A stretch of DNA of 64,000 nucleotides from Fodinicurvata sp. EGI_FJ10296. Lineage in GTDB: Bacteria > Pseudomonadota > Alphaproteobacteria > DSM-16000 > Inquilinaceae. Below are positions 44,544-53,550 of this stretch, one piece after another. The stretch is taken from positions 229,594 through 293,593 of the forward strand of contig NZ_JBFCVL010000009.1 in the NCBI RefSeq assembly GCF_040712075.1. Reading direction: 5' to 3'. A program made the translations under genes and the position numbers. The notes beneath the pieces are model-generated. The model was not told the origin of the DNA and made no database searches. It worked only from the letters and a program-made list of their open reading frames with translations. Numbering within the stretch: position 1 is the first letter of the stretch; every line of letters begins with the position of its first letter.

Positions 44544-44613
44544 GAGAATAAATGCCTTATTCTCCAAAAATGATGCCCAGATCGGGTGGCCGGCATGAGC
44601 AAATAAGGCATTT
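44544..44613. promoter_or_regulatory. Palindrome and inverted 12-mer upstream of the recombinase pair
   Basis: A perfect palindrome GAGAATAA-atgcc-TTATTCTC (44544-44564) contains AAATGCCTTATT (44550-44561), which recurs inverted as AATAAGGCATTT at 44602-44613. These inverted sites lie between the recombinase start and the divergent small gene. They could be operator or recombinase core sites. Confidence 0.55.
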
Positions 44614-44709
44614 TCAGGAAATCTTGCCCAATTTCTTGATGGGCGAACGCGTTTCCCTATATTGGGCTGTGTCGCAATAACGCGTCACAACAACGTAAGG
44701 AAATGAAAA

Positions 44710-45078
44710 ATGATTTCAATCCGCAACAATAAAAGCCTGATTTCATCAACTAACTATTGGGATTCAATCCCTGCTCAAAACGGGTTGTTCTTCTTGAGTG
44801 GGAATGCTGGCGCATGGCGCCTTCTGGTCCCCGACAACCAGAAACACTTCCTTGCGGAGATGGCCACAGCAAAGGCAGTTGAGATTGATCTCGGTGTCAA
44901 CAACGGTCGGCAGGTGGTCACAATTTGGTTCGAGGATGGGACGGAAACGCCGTTCCAGTTGGGTGTTGAAGATAGCACGATGGACCGTGTGCTCACGCCA
45001 AGTGCTACCCCGCAGCCATTGCTGATTTATACGCAGGAGGGGTTGCAGCAGGAGCATCAGATCCGCAAGGTCATGTGA
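44710..45078 (+). CDS. Hypothetical protein, only forward gene in the polymerase cluster
   Basis: Protein of 122 aa with a good Shine-Dalgarno (TAAGGA, 8 bases before ATG). Predicted mainly beta (GLFFLSGNAGAWRLLVPD; RQVVTIWFEDGTETPFQL). No family recognised. It is divergent from the recombinase pair and directly followed by a GA-dinucleotide run. GC content is lower than in the chromosomal parts of the window. Confidence 0.65.
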   Translation: MISIRNNKSLISSTNYWDSIPAQNGLFFLSGNAGAWRLLVPDNQKHFLAEMATAKAVEIDLGVNNGRQVVTIWFEDGTETPFQLGVEDSTMDRVLTPSATPQPLLIYTQEGLQQEHQIRKVM

Positions 45079-45111
45079 CCTCATTGGATTGAGGCCGCTG
45101 TTCGGATGTCC

Positions 45112-45846
<735 letters not shown>

Positions 45847-46611
45847 TCAATCCCAGGTTTCATATCGTGACTCGAGACGTTGGCCAATGCGCACGCTATG
45901 CCAGATGTCCGGAACGTCGGCATAGACCGGGTCATGCTCGTGACCGAGATGACGCAGTGCCGGATCGATCGCCCAGAGCTGTCCATCGTCGTCGCGTACG
46001 ATGCGACTTGCGCGGATGCTATGACGCATCGCGGTGAATTCGCGTCCGAGTTCCTCGACAATCGACGCCGGGCCACGTTTCTGTTCGACAAGAAGCACGT
46101 CACCCTGGCGCATGCGCTTGTTGAGACTGTTCATGAGCTGCTTCTGCGTGACGTCGAAGACCCAGCGCTGGGCGGCATGAACCGCATCGCGGGGGTCGTT
46201 CGTCATCGCCTTGCGCGATCGGGCGGCGTGATAGCCGACCTCGTGCGCGAACGTCTGTCCCTCGTCGCGTCCACAGATGACGTAATTCTTGCGAGTTTTG
46301 GTCCACCGCTTCTGATCGCGATCGTGCAACGACTGTCGGATCTGGATCAACGCCACACCGTTGTCGCCCTGACCGGGATCGAAGCCATAAAAATCAAAGT
46401 TGCGTGTTTCAAACCAGCGCCGGCTCTTATAGAGAACGCCACTCTCGGGCAGGCATTCCTTGAATTGATCCAGAAGTTCATAGTAACCAATACCAGATCC
46501 CGGAAACGAGATGATTTCTCCATATGCGCCACGTGCACATTGCATCGACGTCGTGGTAAAAGATGCGTTGATCTCCGGATCTTCCGGAAGGCCCTTTTTG
46601 ATGTATTCCAT
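45847..46611 (-). CDS. Hypothetical protein of the polymerase-bearing element
   Basis: Protein of 254 aa with a clear Shine-Dalgarno (AAGGA, 7 bases before ATG 46611). It is mixed alpha/beta and well populated with aromatic and charged residues (FETRNFDFYGFDPGQGDNG; KNYVICGRDEGQTFAHEVGYH). A conserved-looking GFDPGQGDNG could be a metal or nucleotide loop, and GQTFAHEVGYH includes a HExxxH-like string, but no family is recognised. It belongs to the reverse-strand series leading from the polymerase gene. Confidence 0.6.
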   Translation of the reverse strand: MEYIKKGLPEDPEINASFTTTSMQCARGAYGEIISFPGSGIGYYELLDQFKECLPESGVLYKSRRWFETRNFDFYGFDPGQGDNGVALIQIRQSLHDRDQKRWTKTRKNYVICGRDEGQTFAHEVGYHAARSRKAMTNDPRDAVHAAQRWVFDVTQKQLMNSLNKRMRQGDVLLVEQKRGPASIVEELGREFTAMRHSIRASRIVRDDDGQLWAIDPALRHLGHEHDPVYADVPDIWHSVRIGQRLESRYETWD

Positions 46612-47134
46612 GATCGTGTCCTTTTTTCAAATTTATCGGCCCTGTGTTGGGTGAATGGGACTTAGTTTCAAAAAACAACTGGTACAAGGCTTAGATGGAT
46701 ATTTTTATTCAAGCAAAGACAAGAATGGCGCAAACACTGTTTTTTCAGGATATTTTAGGTGTTTGGGTGGCGAAGGGGAGAAAATCAAAAAGTTACAAAA
46801 AAGGGACGCCGCCGGCAGCGGCGACTTCAAAATCAAACGGGAAAACCGGTTTTTGCAGCGTGTTCAAATTCAAATAGCGGATCCTCAAGGCGCAGCTTCT
46901 CGGCGCTCCGCCCCGGAAAACCGCCGTTTTTGAAATTTCCGTCAGGAAGACCTTGAAACTCGGCCTTGATGACCCAGCGCGGAATTTGATTGTTTTTGAA
47001 GGCAGGTCGACGCGACGGCTTTGACCGTTTTCAAACTTTGACGCGTTTTCTTTCAAATGACGAACGCACGGCCCCTTGAAGGACGGCCGATTGCCGAGAG
47101 GGCAATCGCCGCTCATAATGCCGGCGATGGGGCC
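46612..47134. other. Gene-free gap in the element
   Basis: About 520 bases, low GC at 46625-46800, with many TTCAAA/TTTGAA words at 46830-47060. Several short frames exist but none has supporting signals. It likely contains the promoter of the preceding hypothetical gene. Confidence 0.4.
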
Positions 47135-47383
47135 TTATTCCGGGGGTCTGCTGGTGTTTTGCACGGCTGAAAGCGTGTCCGGGTCAACGCCGGTCCAGGC
47201 GCCGAAGGCGGGAATGGAGACGCGCCACTGGCCGCCGACTTTCGCTGCGCGCAGCTCGCCGCGCTTGATCGCGCTGCGCACGGAGCGTTCCGAGAGATGC
47301 GCCAATCGGCAGACTTGGCGTAGTGTCAGAAGCTGTAGTTGTGAAAAATTATCGTCGTCGGACTCACGTTTCTGGCTGTTCAT
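47135..47383 (-). CDS. Small excisionase/HTH-17-like DNA-binding protein
   Basis: Protein of 82 aa with a MerR-like helix-turn-helix: LLTLRQVCRLAHLSERSVRSAIKRGELRAAKVGGQWRVSIPAF at residues ~18-60. Such proteins act as excisionases or small regulators. Shine-Dalgarno AAGGGG lies 6 bases before ATG 47383. As part of the recombinase-bearing element it may direct excision by the paired recombinases. Confidence 0.75.
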   Translation of the reverse strand: MNSQKRESDDDNFSQLQLLTLRQVCRLAHLSERSVRSAIKRGELRAAKVGGQWRVSIPAFGAWTGVDPDTLSAVQNTSRPPE

Positions 47384-47540
47384 GCTTATCCCCTTGTTCA
47401 CGAAGTCTGATCTGTGAACTGGGGTTCGCGCCGGATTCATAAAAATTGGGTAGCGCCTTTCCAGGGATGGCAAGCCGCAACGCGGCCGGCACCCCTGATC
47501 GTCGACGGGATCCGACGATCGGGAGGTGCCGGCAAAGACA

Positions 47541-47942
47541 TTATTCGGCGGCCTCATTGGGCGCGTCGGGCGCGGCGATCTGCAAGGTCACAGTAATCCT
47601 CGTCATCATGTCCGCCGAATCCTCGCTTTGGCGTTGACGCTTTCCCGAAGCCGTTGCTGTCAGTCCGATGCCTTCAAGGGCGTCAACGAAAGCGCGAGCG
47701 GCGTTTTCAGCCATCGTCTCGGCATTGGCTTCCTGACGCAAATATCCAAGCCGACCTTCAAAGCGGGGGGCGTGCATATGTGTCAGCCGCATGGCTTCCA
47801 GATTATCGGCTATCGGACCGAATTCGTCCGGGAGTTTCCGCACGACATCGTTGTCATCAGCACGAATTCGAACCTGCGGCGGCTCTCCGTACTCGCGCGC
47901 ATCGGCCACAATGAGGGTTACGATCTTCTCTAAATTCGTCAT
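47541..47942 (-). CDS. Hypothetical protein of the element
   Basis: Protein of 133 aa, acidic, starting MTNLEKIVTLIVADAREYG, with helices in the middle (ENAARAFVDALEGIG). GGTGA precedes the ATG by four bases. No family recognised. Confidence 0.6.
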   Translation of the reverse strand: MTNLEKIVTLIVADAREYGEPPQVRIRADDNDVVRKLPDEFGPIADNLEAMRLTHMHAPRFEGRLGYLRQEANAETMAENAARAFVDALEGIGLTATASGKRQRQSEDSADMMTRITVTLQIAAPDAPNEAAE

Positions 47943-48021
47943 TTTATCACCAATAGTTCGCGTTATAAGGGTGGCCCAAGCCGCACGAAAGGCGCGGCTT
48001 GGCTCCGAAGGAAGGGGCTGA

Positions 48022-48537
48022 TCAGTGAGGGGCGTAGTCGAGGAGGGCGGCAGGATCGATCGGCATGTCGTCAATGAGCAGCGGTTCAAGCACGGCAACA
48101 GGATCGTCGACGATCAGAAAAAGACGAAAAACCGCCGCCAGAAACTCGGCCGCTTCGTCGGCCGGCACTTTTTTGAAACGATCCGCCAAGTCATCGGCAT
48201 CGGCATTCCATGCGACGGGCAACCGATACTGATTGCGCCGGATGATCTGGAGGGGGCGAATATTCTTTTCGTGACGCGCCCAAGCCAATGCTTCGATGAA
48301 GCCGAGAGTTTCAGGCGCGCTCCACGCGTCGGGCAACCAGGTCAGGACCGCGTCGAGGCATTTCGCGGCGTCGCAAAAATCGCCGCCCTCGCCATCGGGC
48401 ACACTGATGTTGTGACACGCGCGCATGATGGCGTGGGGACCGGAAACCGACTTCCGGCTCGGATTGATGATGATGTTTGATGCAGTGACCGGCGTGGTGT
48501 CGTCGGCAACGATGGTGACGGCGGTTAAAAAGGTCAT
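48022..48537 (-). CDS. Hypothetical protein of the element
   Basis: Protein of 171 aa with GGAG eight bases before ATG 48537. Features include CHNISVPDGEGGDFCDAAKCLDAVLTWLP and a C-terminal hydrophobic/acidic helix (AAEFLAAVFRLFLIVDDP). No family recognised. It lies 79 bases upstream of the preceding small gene on the same strand. Confidence 0.6.
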   Translation of the reverse strand: MTFLTAVTIVADDTTPVTASNIIINPSRKSVSGPHAIMRACHNISVPDGEGGDFCDAAKCLDAVLTWLPDAWSAPETLGFIEALAWARHEKNIRPLQIIRRNQYRLPVAWNADADDLADRFKKVPADEAAEFLAAVFRLFLIVDDPVAVLEPLLIDDMPIDPAALLDYAPH

Positions 48538-48808
48538 GATGTGGTCTCCGGGGTACAAAAAAGGGTGGTGATTTCAAAAAGGAGGAGGGACGGTCACGGC
48601 GCCCGCGGGCGGCAGGGCGTCAAACATTTGAAATTGCCGATCATGGCGTTTGGGGTGTTCATAAAGAATCTACCTTGAGTGGTTGTGCCGAGTATGGTCG
48701 GGAGCGCATCGGTCATTGAGTTGGCGTTCATCAATCAGGCATGAACGATGATTGCCTGTGCTTTGTTGTTGGTTCTGTAATGAAGAGGGAAATTGCGAGC
48801 GGTTTGTT
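48538..48808. other. Gap between element genes
   Basis: About 270 bases without a gene, containing a TCAAACATTTGAAATTG palindrome-like stretch at about 48620-48640, similar in wording to other gaps in the element. Confidence 0.3.
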
Positions 48809-49258
48809 TCACTCGACCGCCATCTTTTCCTTGAGTTTATTGCGGAGTCGGCTTGCCCGGACTTTTGCCTTACCCGGAAGGTCGCTGCTGGTCTCACCAC
48901 CGAAGAGAGCGGCAAGGGAGACCGAGCGGTCGATGCGGCTGCTTTCGCGCACGATGCGCCGCAAGCGACAATTGACGATCGCCTGGCGCTCCGGATCCGG
49001 CGCTGTTGATGGGAATTCCCCATCGACATCACCGATGGCGACCGTCGCCTTCATCTTCGTCGATGGCTTGGAGTTGCGGCGGTATGCTTTGCTGACATAC
49101 GCTTTCGGATGCTCGATAGTGCCCGCCGCCAGGCGCTCGAGACTTGCGATCATGGCTTCTTGTAAATGATCCTCAGCGTCGGGATTGGCGGAGTTGCGCG
49201 CATGACGCCCGACCGTGCGGTAGATCTCGGTCAGCGTCGTGTTGAGATGATTGTTCAT
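48809..49258 (-). CDS. Sigma-70/ECF-like protein of the element
   Basis: Protein of 149 aa resembling ECF sigma factors. The N-terminal half has the region 2 layout (NPDAEDHLQEAMIASLERLAAG, then HPKAYVSKAYRRN), and the C-terminal half has a possible region 4 helix-turn-helix (VSLAALFGGETSSDLPGKAKVRASRLRNKL). AGGAG is 8 bases before ATG 49258. If functional it could redirect RNA polymerase to element promoters. Divergent enough that another HTH role is possible. Confidence 0.55.
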   Translation of the reverse strand: MNNHLNTTLTEIYRTVGRHARNSANPDAEDHLQEAMIASLERLAAGTIEHPKAYVSKAYRRNSKPSTKMKATVAIGDVDGEFPSTAPDPERQAIVNCRLRRIVRESSRIDRSVSLAALFGGETSSDLPGKAKVRASRLRNKLKEKMAVE

Positions 49259-49319
49259 CGTTTGTTCTCCTGAAATGACAAAGAAAAACGACGAAAACGA
49301 GGGGAAACTCGAATGGGCT

Positions 49320-49363
49320 GTTCCTTCGTCGCCGCCGCAAAAGGCGGGCTGGCGACAAGGAAC
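49320..49363. other. Long hairpin upstream of the sigma-like gene
   Basis: Left arm 49320-49333 and right arm 49351-49363 pair over 13 bases with one bulge (GTTCCTTCGTCGCC with GGCGACAAGGAAC); an inner GCC/GGC pair extends it. It is about 60 bases upstream of the sigma-like start with no T-tract on either strand, so a leader-RNA or DNA-binding role is likelier than termination. Confidence 0.6.
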
Positions 49364-49702
49364 GGCACATGAGTCTGCCCCCTGAAAAAACGCCCTGAAC
49401 CGCGCTTGAAAAAACCCGGAACGGCGGTAAAAAATCCCCTTTTGGGTTCGGAAAATGCCTTTATCCATGAAATGGCGGATTTGATCGACCGGGAGGGGCA
49501 ATGCCGGGCGCAAAAGGCTTCAAGGGCAGAAATTCTTTGTCGGATGAACAAAACCGTTTGAAATGGCCCGCCGGATCGCCGGGCGTGGATAAAAGATCAC
49601 CCCGCCACGCGGACCGTCAGGTGGCGTCCGGCAATGGGGCGATTTGAAACCGGGTCATTGGACGCTTTTTCAGGCCGACTTTTTGAACGCTTTACGGCGC
49701 AG
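49364..49702. other. Gene-free gap downstream of the polymerase gene
   Basis: About 340 bases between the polymerase stop and the hairpin. Repeated words such as TTGAAAAAAC, TTTGAAA and GCCGG are scattered through it. No supported frame. Confidence 0.35.
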
Positions 49703-51190
49703 TCAAGCGGCCATGCCGGTCGACGGCTTCGGCTGGACCGCAACGGTGTCGGCGGCTGCATAAATCCGGCGCCGGATCGCCTCCTGGCCCAAGGGATGCG
49801 TGTTCGAATTGGCCGCGCCGGCGCCGAGATGGGTCATTAATGCCCGCGCAAGTGCTGCACCCTGGCAGTTTCCGGTACGTTCAAGTGCAGATTCAAAATC
49901 GCTGCTGCCGCTCAAGGTGCGAGCCGGGATATGGACGGTCTCATGATCCGAGGGACAAAAGCGCAGACAGACTTCTGCGTTGCTCGGCGGCGGTGTCTCG
50001 TCTTTATGTCCGATAAATTTCAGAACCTTGCGACCGGCCGCAGGGCTGGTGATATAATCGCTCAGCGCTCGTTCCATCGTTTCGATTAGAAGCCCATGAT
50101 GCTGCTCTTGAACACGAAAACTATCGTGAATGTTGAGCGCAACAACATTTTTTGAAAGCAACGACTGGATGATCTGAAGCGCGATGTCGGCGTCCTGGCG
50201 CTGCAGATAAAGGCCGGCACCAGAACCGAAAAACCGCAAGATCCGGGGATGGCGCTTTTTGATCGCATGGACCAATTTTTGCGGTTTGAGCCCAAATTTT
50301 GCGGCGAGTCCGTGGTGAATGGCGCCATACGCGGAGCGCCTTTTTTCCGCATTGATCAGAATGTTGACTGCGATCTTGACCGCGTCGCGCTCAAATCCGC
50401 AAATATCGTAGGGATCGCCGTCGGGAACCCCGCCGACAAGGTTGTACAGCATGCCGACGTGCAGAGATGGGAAATCCGCTTCCGAGGTGGCTTCGCCGTC
50501 GATGGTGATCGACGGCCGGTTGCCTTTCGGGATGTTCTGAAACCACGGGCCATACAGCCGGCCGCCGGCGTTGAAGGAGCCGTTGAAAATGCGGTGATAC
50601 TGATTTTTGGCGCGTTGAATTTGTGTCGTGTTCGGGCAGTCGATATCGGCGGCGACGGTCGCGTCGTTGATTTCTTTCAGGATCTTCGTGGCGCGTTCGG
50701 TCCAGGTCGTCTCCTGGTACGGGATCAGATTTTTGTTGTGATCTTTCAGCCGCAGCAGGGAAAATGGATGGTAATCGACTGCAAAGCCTTCCGCCGCGAT
50801 CCGGCTCATGAAGTCATTTGAGGCGCGATAACGACTCTGCCGGCCACGTTCACCGGGGGGCCGACGGTCGTGTTCGATCAAGCCGTTGTCGGCCAAGCGT
50901 TGCACGATGCCGGTAACGATGCTGTACGAGTACGGTGTCTTGGCGAAGCGGTCTTTATGCCACCAGGCTTTGGTGCGGCTGTAGCTGATCCAGCGGCCGG
51001 GCGTTTCCACGGCGACGCGGTAGATTTGCGCGATGATGGCTTCTGCCGCCTTCTTCTGCTTCTTCGACCACCGCTGATCGATCTGAGCGAGGTCGATTGG
51101 GGAGGTGGGGCGCCAGTCGTAAGACAAGGGTTCGTCTCGCGTTTCGCTGTCGATGTTTTCGTTCGTGTCGTTGAAAGAATGCATATCCAT
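49703..51190 (-). CDS. Superfamily A polymerase-like protein, TV-Pol type
   Basis: Protein of 495 aa. A winged-helix domain at residues ~40-125 is followed by a polymerase-like palm. Motif A: Asp239 in ADFPSLHVGMLY (compare DYSQIELR of PolA). Motif B: Arg268 and Lys272 in RDAVKIAVN, with the R-x3-K spacing of the PolA O-helix. Motif C: His355-Asp356 in NIHDSF, close to the HDSFG of T7 RNA polymerase. All three metal/NTP motifs are intact. The GGRLYGPWFQNIP segment before motif A and the linkage to tyrosine recombinases match TV-Pol, described in bacterial mobile elements and Sputnik and proposed to prime and extend DNA. AAGGA lies 8 bases before ATG 51190. Confidence 0.72.
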   Translation of the reverse strand: MDMHSFNDTNENIDSETRDEPLSYDWRPTSPIDLAQIDQRWSKKQKKAAEAIIAQIYRVAVETPGRWISYSRTKAWWHKDRFAKTPYSYSIVTGIVQRLADNGLIEHDRRPPGERGRQSRYRASNDFMSRIAAEGFAVDYHPFSLLRLKDHNKNLIPYQETTWTERATKILKEINDATVAADIDCPNTTQIQRAKNQYHRIFNGSFNAGGRLYGPWFQNIPKGNRPSITIDGEATSEADFPSLHVGMLYNLVGGVPDGDPYDICGFERDAVKIAVNILINAEKRRSAYGAIHHGLAAKFGLKPQKLVHAIKKRHPRILRFFGSGAGLYLQRQDADIALQIIQSLLSKNVVALNIHDSFRVQEQHHGLLIETMERALSDYITSPAAGRKVLKFIGHKDETPPPSNAEVCLRFCPSDHETVHIPARTLSGSSDFESALERTGNCQGAALARALMTHLGAGAANSNTHPLGQEAIRRRIYAAADTVAVQPKPSTGMAA

Positions 51191-51487
51191 TGAAATTGTC
51201 CTTGTTGGCCCAGCGGCCTTCAAAAAGTTTCATCAAAATCCAATACAAGCGGTTTCGAACCGGGCATATGCGGGTGAAAATTTCGAGTTCAAGCAATAAT
51301 TGCAATGATGGTGCTTGAGGAGGCGAGATGTTGTTGCGAGACAAGGGCAATGGATGAAAAAAAGACCGGACAGCGCAACAGGGATGGGTCTTTTTGAAAG
51401 TATCGTCTCAAGCAACAGCCCGCTGTCGGATCCGGCGGCTTGTCCTTTTTTTAAATCCGGGAAGGCAAGAAACATCCGACGGACGAT
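51191..51487. promoter_or_regulatory. Upstream region of the polymerase gene
   Basis: About 300 bases between the polymerase start and repeat copy 1. AT-rich in 51225-51310, where a promoter for the polymerase is expected. No gene. Confidence 0.4.
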
Positions 51488-52172
51488 GAGTCCGGGCAGG
51501 GGAGGTCATTGCCGCCACATTCAAGCTTGGTGCAGTTTGTTTTTTCCTACAATACCCGGTTATGTAGGAAGTTTGCCCTATTTTCGGCTCCATCATCAAG
51601 AATTTGACGTTCACAAACAGGTAAAAGGCCGAACTTCGGCCGGGACCCGCACGATGGACGGTTTGGTAGCGACGAGCGATATATTGGGGACCTTGCAGGG
51701 ACGGACCTTCTCTCTCCCACTATGTAGGGGAGATCCATCATAACATCTTGTTTGTAATGAAAAAAACCTTTGAATCTTGTGTGCTTGCTGACGGCAATCA
51801 AGGAAGCCGGTCACCGACAAGGGATGGATTTGAAGGACTATAACCATCGACCGATCGATCGGCCTTGGACCGAGACGATATGGTCGGGACCTTATGGAGG
51901 CAGGGCCTCTCTCCCACTATGTAGGGCCGAACTGCGATAACTTATTGATGTTAAAGCAAATTCCTTTAGTTTTTTCATGTTCGCCATCGACGGATTCAAA
52001 GACAAGAAAATCAAGAAGATAAAAATCAAGCTGAACCAACGACAGGAGGACGAGAGCCCCCCAAGGCTCACAGACCCCGACCCCTCCAACCCCCATTATG
52101 TAGGGCGTTTTTGCGGTAAGGAATTGTTCGTAAACGATAAACTAAAAGAATCCGGCCTCCGGGATACCGACC
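51488..52172. repeat. Long noncoding repeat, copy 1
   Basis: About 685 bases aligned over their whole length with 53551-54226. Identical blocks include 44 bases at 52123-52166. Inside are three ~180-base subunits, each holding a CCCACTATGTAGGG-like core (51716-51730, 51913-51926, 52091-52105) and a following ATAAC/GGTAAG word; a weaker core is at ~51560-51568. Frames within it are not conserved between copies, so it is noncoding. It lies upstream of the polymerase gene; origin, recombination-site array or structured RNA are possible roles. Confidence 0.85.
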
Positions 52173-52529
52173 GTGGAGGAAAGCAAATCTGCTGCTGCCG
52201 GGGTTCGAGAAACAGGGATCAAAAAGCGAAACGGCTTTGAAAGTCAGGGAGCCAAGCCAAGGCCGGTTTGCAGAGCCAGTTTTCCGAAGATATTGATTAT
52301 TGCGGAGAGGGTCACCGCATCGCGCGAGGTGGCGACGGTGCCGCAATTCAAGGTCCTTTGGTGGAAACTAGGATCATCGGCCAGGATGGTTGACGGTCGC
52401 GGCGGCCAGTTGCTTGTCGCTGATCAGCCGGGAGCGCCTCTGGAAGCGTCTGCAGCAAATCGGAGTCCATTTTGTCCGCCCTGGCGGCACTCCAGGCTTG
52501 GCGCCGACAATCGTCGTTAAAGCCAGGGG
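52173..52529. other. Unassigned DNA between repeat copy 1 and ArdC remnant
   Basis: About 360 bases of mixed composition with no supported gene. It may include further decayed sequence of the same cassette as the ArdC fragment, but no frame continues upstream from it. Confidence 0.3.
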
Positions 52530-52652
52530 GCTTTCTATGCCCTTCAGCCCGGCTATATCCTACTGCCACCTTTCGAGACCTTTACGGACGCCGAACGATA
52601 TTACGCCACCGCAGCGCATGAATTGGCCCGTTGGACGCGCCACGCATTCATA
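52530..52652 (+). pseudogene. Fragment of ArdC-type antirestriction protein
   Basis: The frame starting at 52530 encodes about 41 residues that read like the metalloprotease region of ArdC: FYALQPGYILLPPFETF, then DAERYYATAAHELARWT. In intact ArdC the last part is HELAHWT-like; here the second zinc-ligand His is Arg. No start codon and no continuation, so this is a remnant of a plasmid or element gene. Confidence 0.7.
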
Positions 52653-52745
52653 ATGTTTGCAGCTCGGTTCCTGGCGCGAGGCTGCTATCATCGCGCGTCG
52701 TCAGTTTCAGCCCGGAGGGCGAGAAGTGCTTTAGCGTGGCTGCGA

Positions 52746-53177
52746 TCATTGAACTTCGCCCTCGTCTGAGTATAGCAGCCGGTCACGAAACCAACCGGCA
52801 AGTTCGGCCTCGGTCACGACCCCACCTGCGACATCTTCCATGATACGGATTGCGTCAAGTGGATCGAAATTGAGGCGGTAGCCGTTATCAGCCAGGAACA
52901 GGCGTGCCGCGATCCACGCGGTGCGCTTGTTGCCGTCCACAAAGCCATGGTTCTTCGAAAGACCATAGGCATAAGCAGCGGCCAGATCAGCCGCATCGGG
53001 TGCACCATAGTGCGCAAGATTGATTGGGCGGGCGAGCGCGCTTTCGATGCCGCCAGCATCGCGAACACCCTCGGAGCCGCCGTGTTCAGCAAGCTGCCGG
53101 TCGTGGACGGCGTTAATCACGGCCGGGTTGATCCAGCGCCAGTCTTTCAGGGGCGGCGGATTGGATGGATCGCTCAC
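52746..53177 (-). CDS. doc: Doc/Fic-family toxin (death-on-curing)
   Basis: Protein of 143 aa with the Doc signature HGFVDGNKRTAW at residues ~78-89, the family's phosphotransfer active site. Doc toxins phosphorylate EF-Tu; relatives transfer AMP. It overlaps the antitoxin gene by 4 bases (ATGA). The pair lies between the two long repeats, like a mobile addiction cassette. Confidence 0.9.
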   Translation of the reverse strand: MSDPSNPPPLKDWRWINPAVINAVHDRQLAEHGGSEGVRDAGGIESALARPINLAHYGAPDAADLAAAYAYGLSKNHGFVDGNKRTAWIAARLFLADNGYRLNFDPLDAIRIMEDVAGGVVTEAELAGWFRDRLLYSDEGEVQ

Positions 53178-53401
53178 TTTGCCAGCGCGCGCAGAACTTC
53201 ACGATCGTCGTGCATGATGTCCTCAGCGAGCGACATCTGCCGCGCGAATTCCGGATTGTAGGGGGTCAGGCGATAACTACCGTCAGCCGCCTCGGTCAGA
53301 TAGAGTGTATCACCCTTCTTGACTTTCAGATGCGCCATGACCTCCTTGGTCAGGATAACTCCCGACGAGGCCCCCACGGTGGTGACTTTGAGCGTCTGCA
53401 T
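53174..53401 (-). CDS. AbrB/MazE-type antitoxin
   Basis: Protein of 75 aa. The N-terminal swapped-hairpin DNA-binding fold is recognisable (TVGASSGVILTKEVMAHLKVKKGDTLYLTE), and the C-terminal tail (EFARQMSLAEDIMHDDREVLRAL) should bind and neutralise the toxin. GGAGG lies 5 bases before ATG 53401. AbrB-type antitoxins are commonly paired with Doc-like toxins. Confidence 0.88.
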   Translation of the reverse strand: MQTLKVTTVGASSGVILTKEVMAHLKVKKGDTLYLTEAADGSYRLTPYNPEFARQMSLAEDIMHDDREVLRALAK

Positions 53402-53550
53402 ATCAGCCTCCAAATATATAATGAATATTATATAACACACAACGCAGAATGCCGCAACTCCGTCGCTTTGGGCTCTTCGCATAGGCCCTTGCGGCGCGAA
53501 GTGGACAAAACTCAAGCGTCTCTGTCCCTGTTCAAAACGACCCTTTTTGC
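53402..53550. other. Antitoxin upstream region
   Basis: About 150 bases between the antitoxin start and repeat copy 2. An AT-rich stretch with a near-palindromic ATATAATGAATATTATATAA lies at about 53413-53433, a good candidate for promoter and autoregulatory operator of the toxin-antitoxin pair. Confidence 0.5.
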
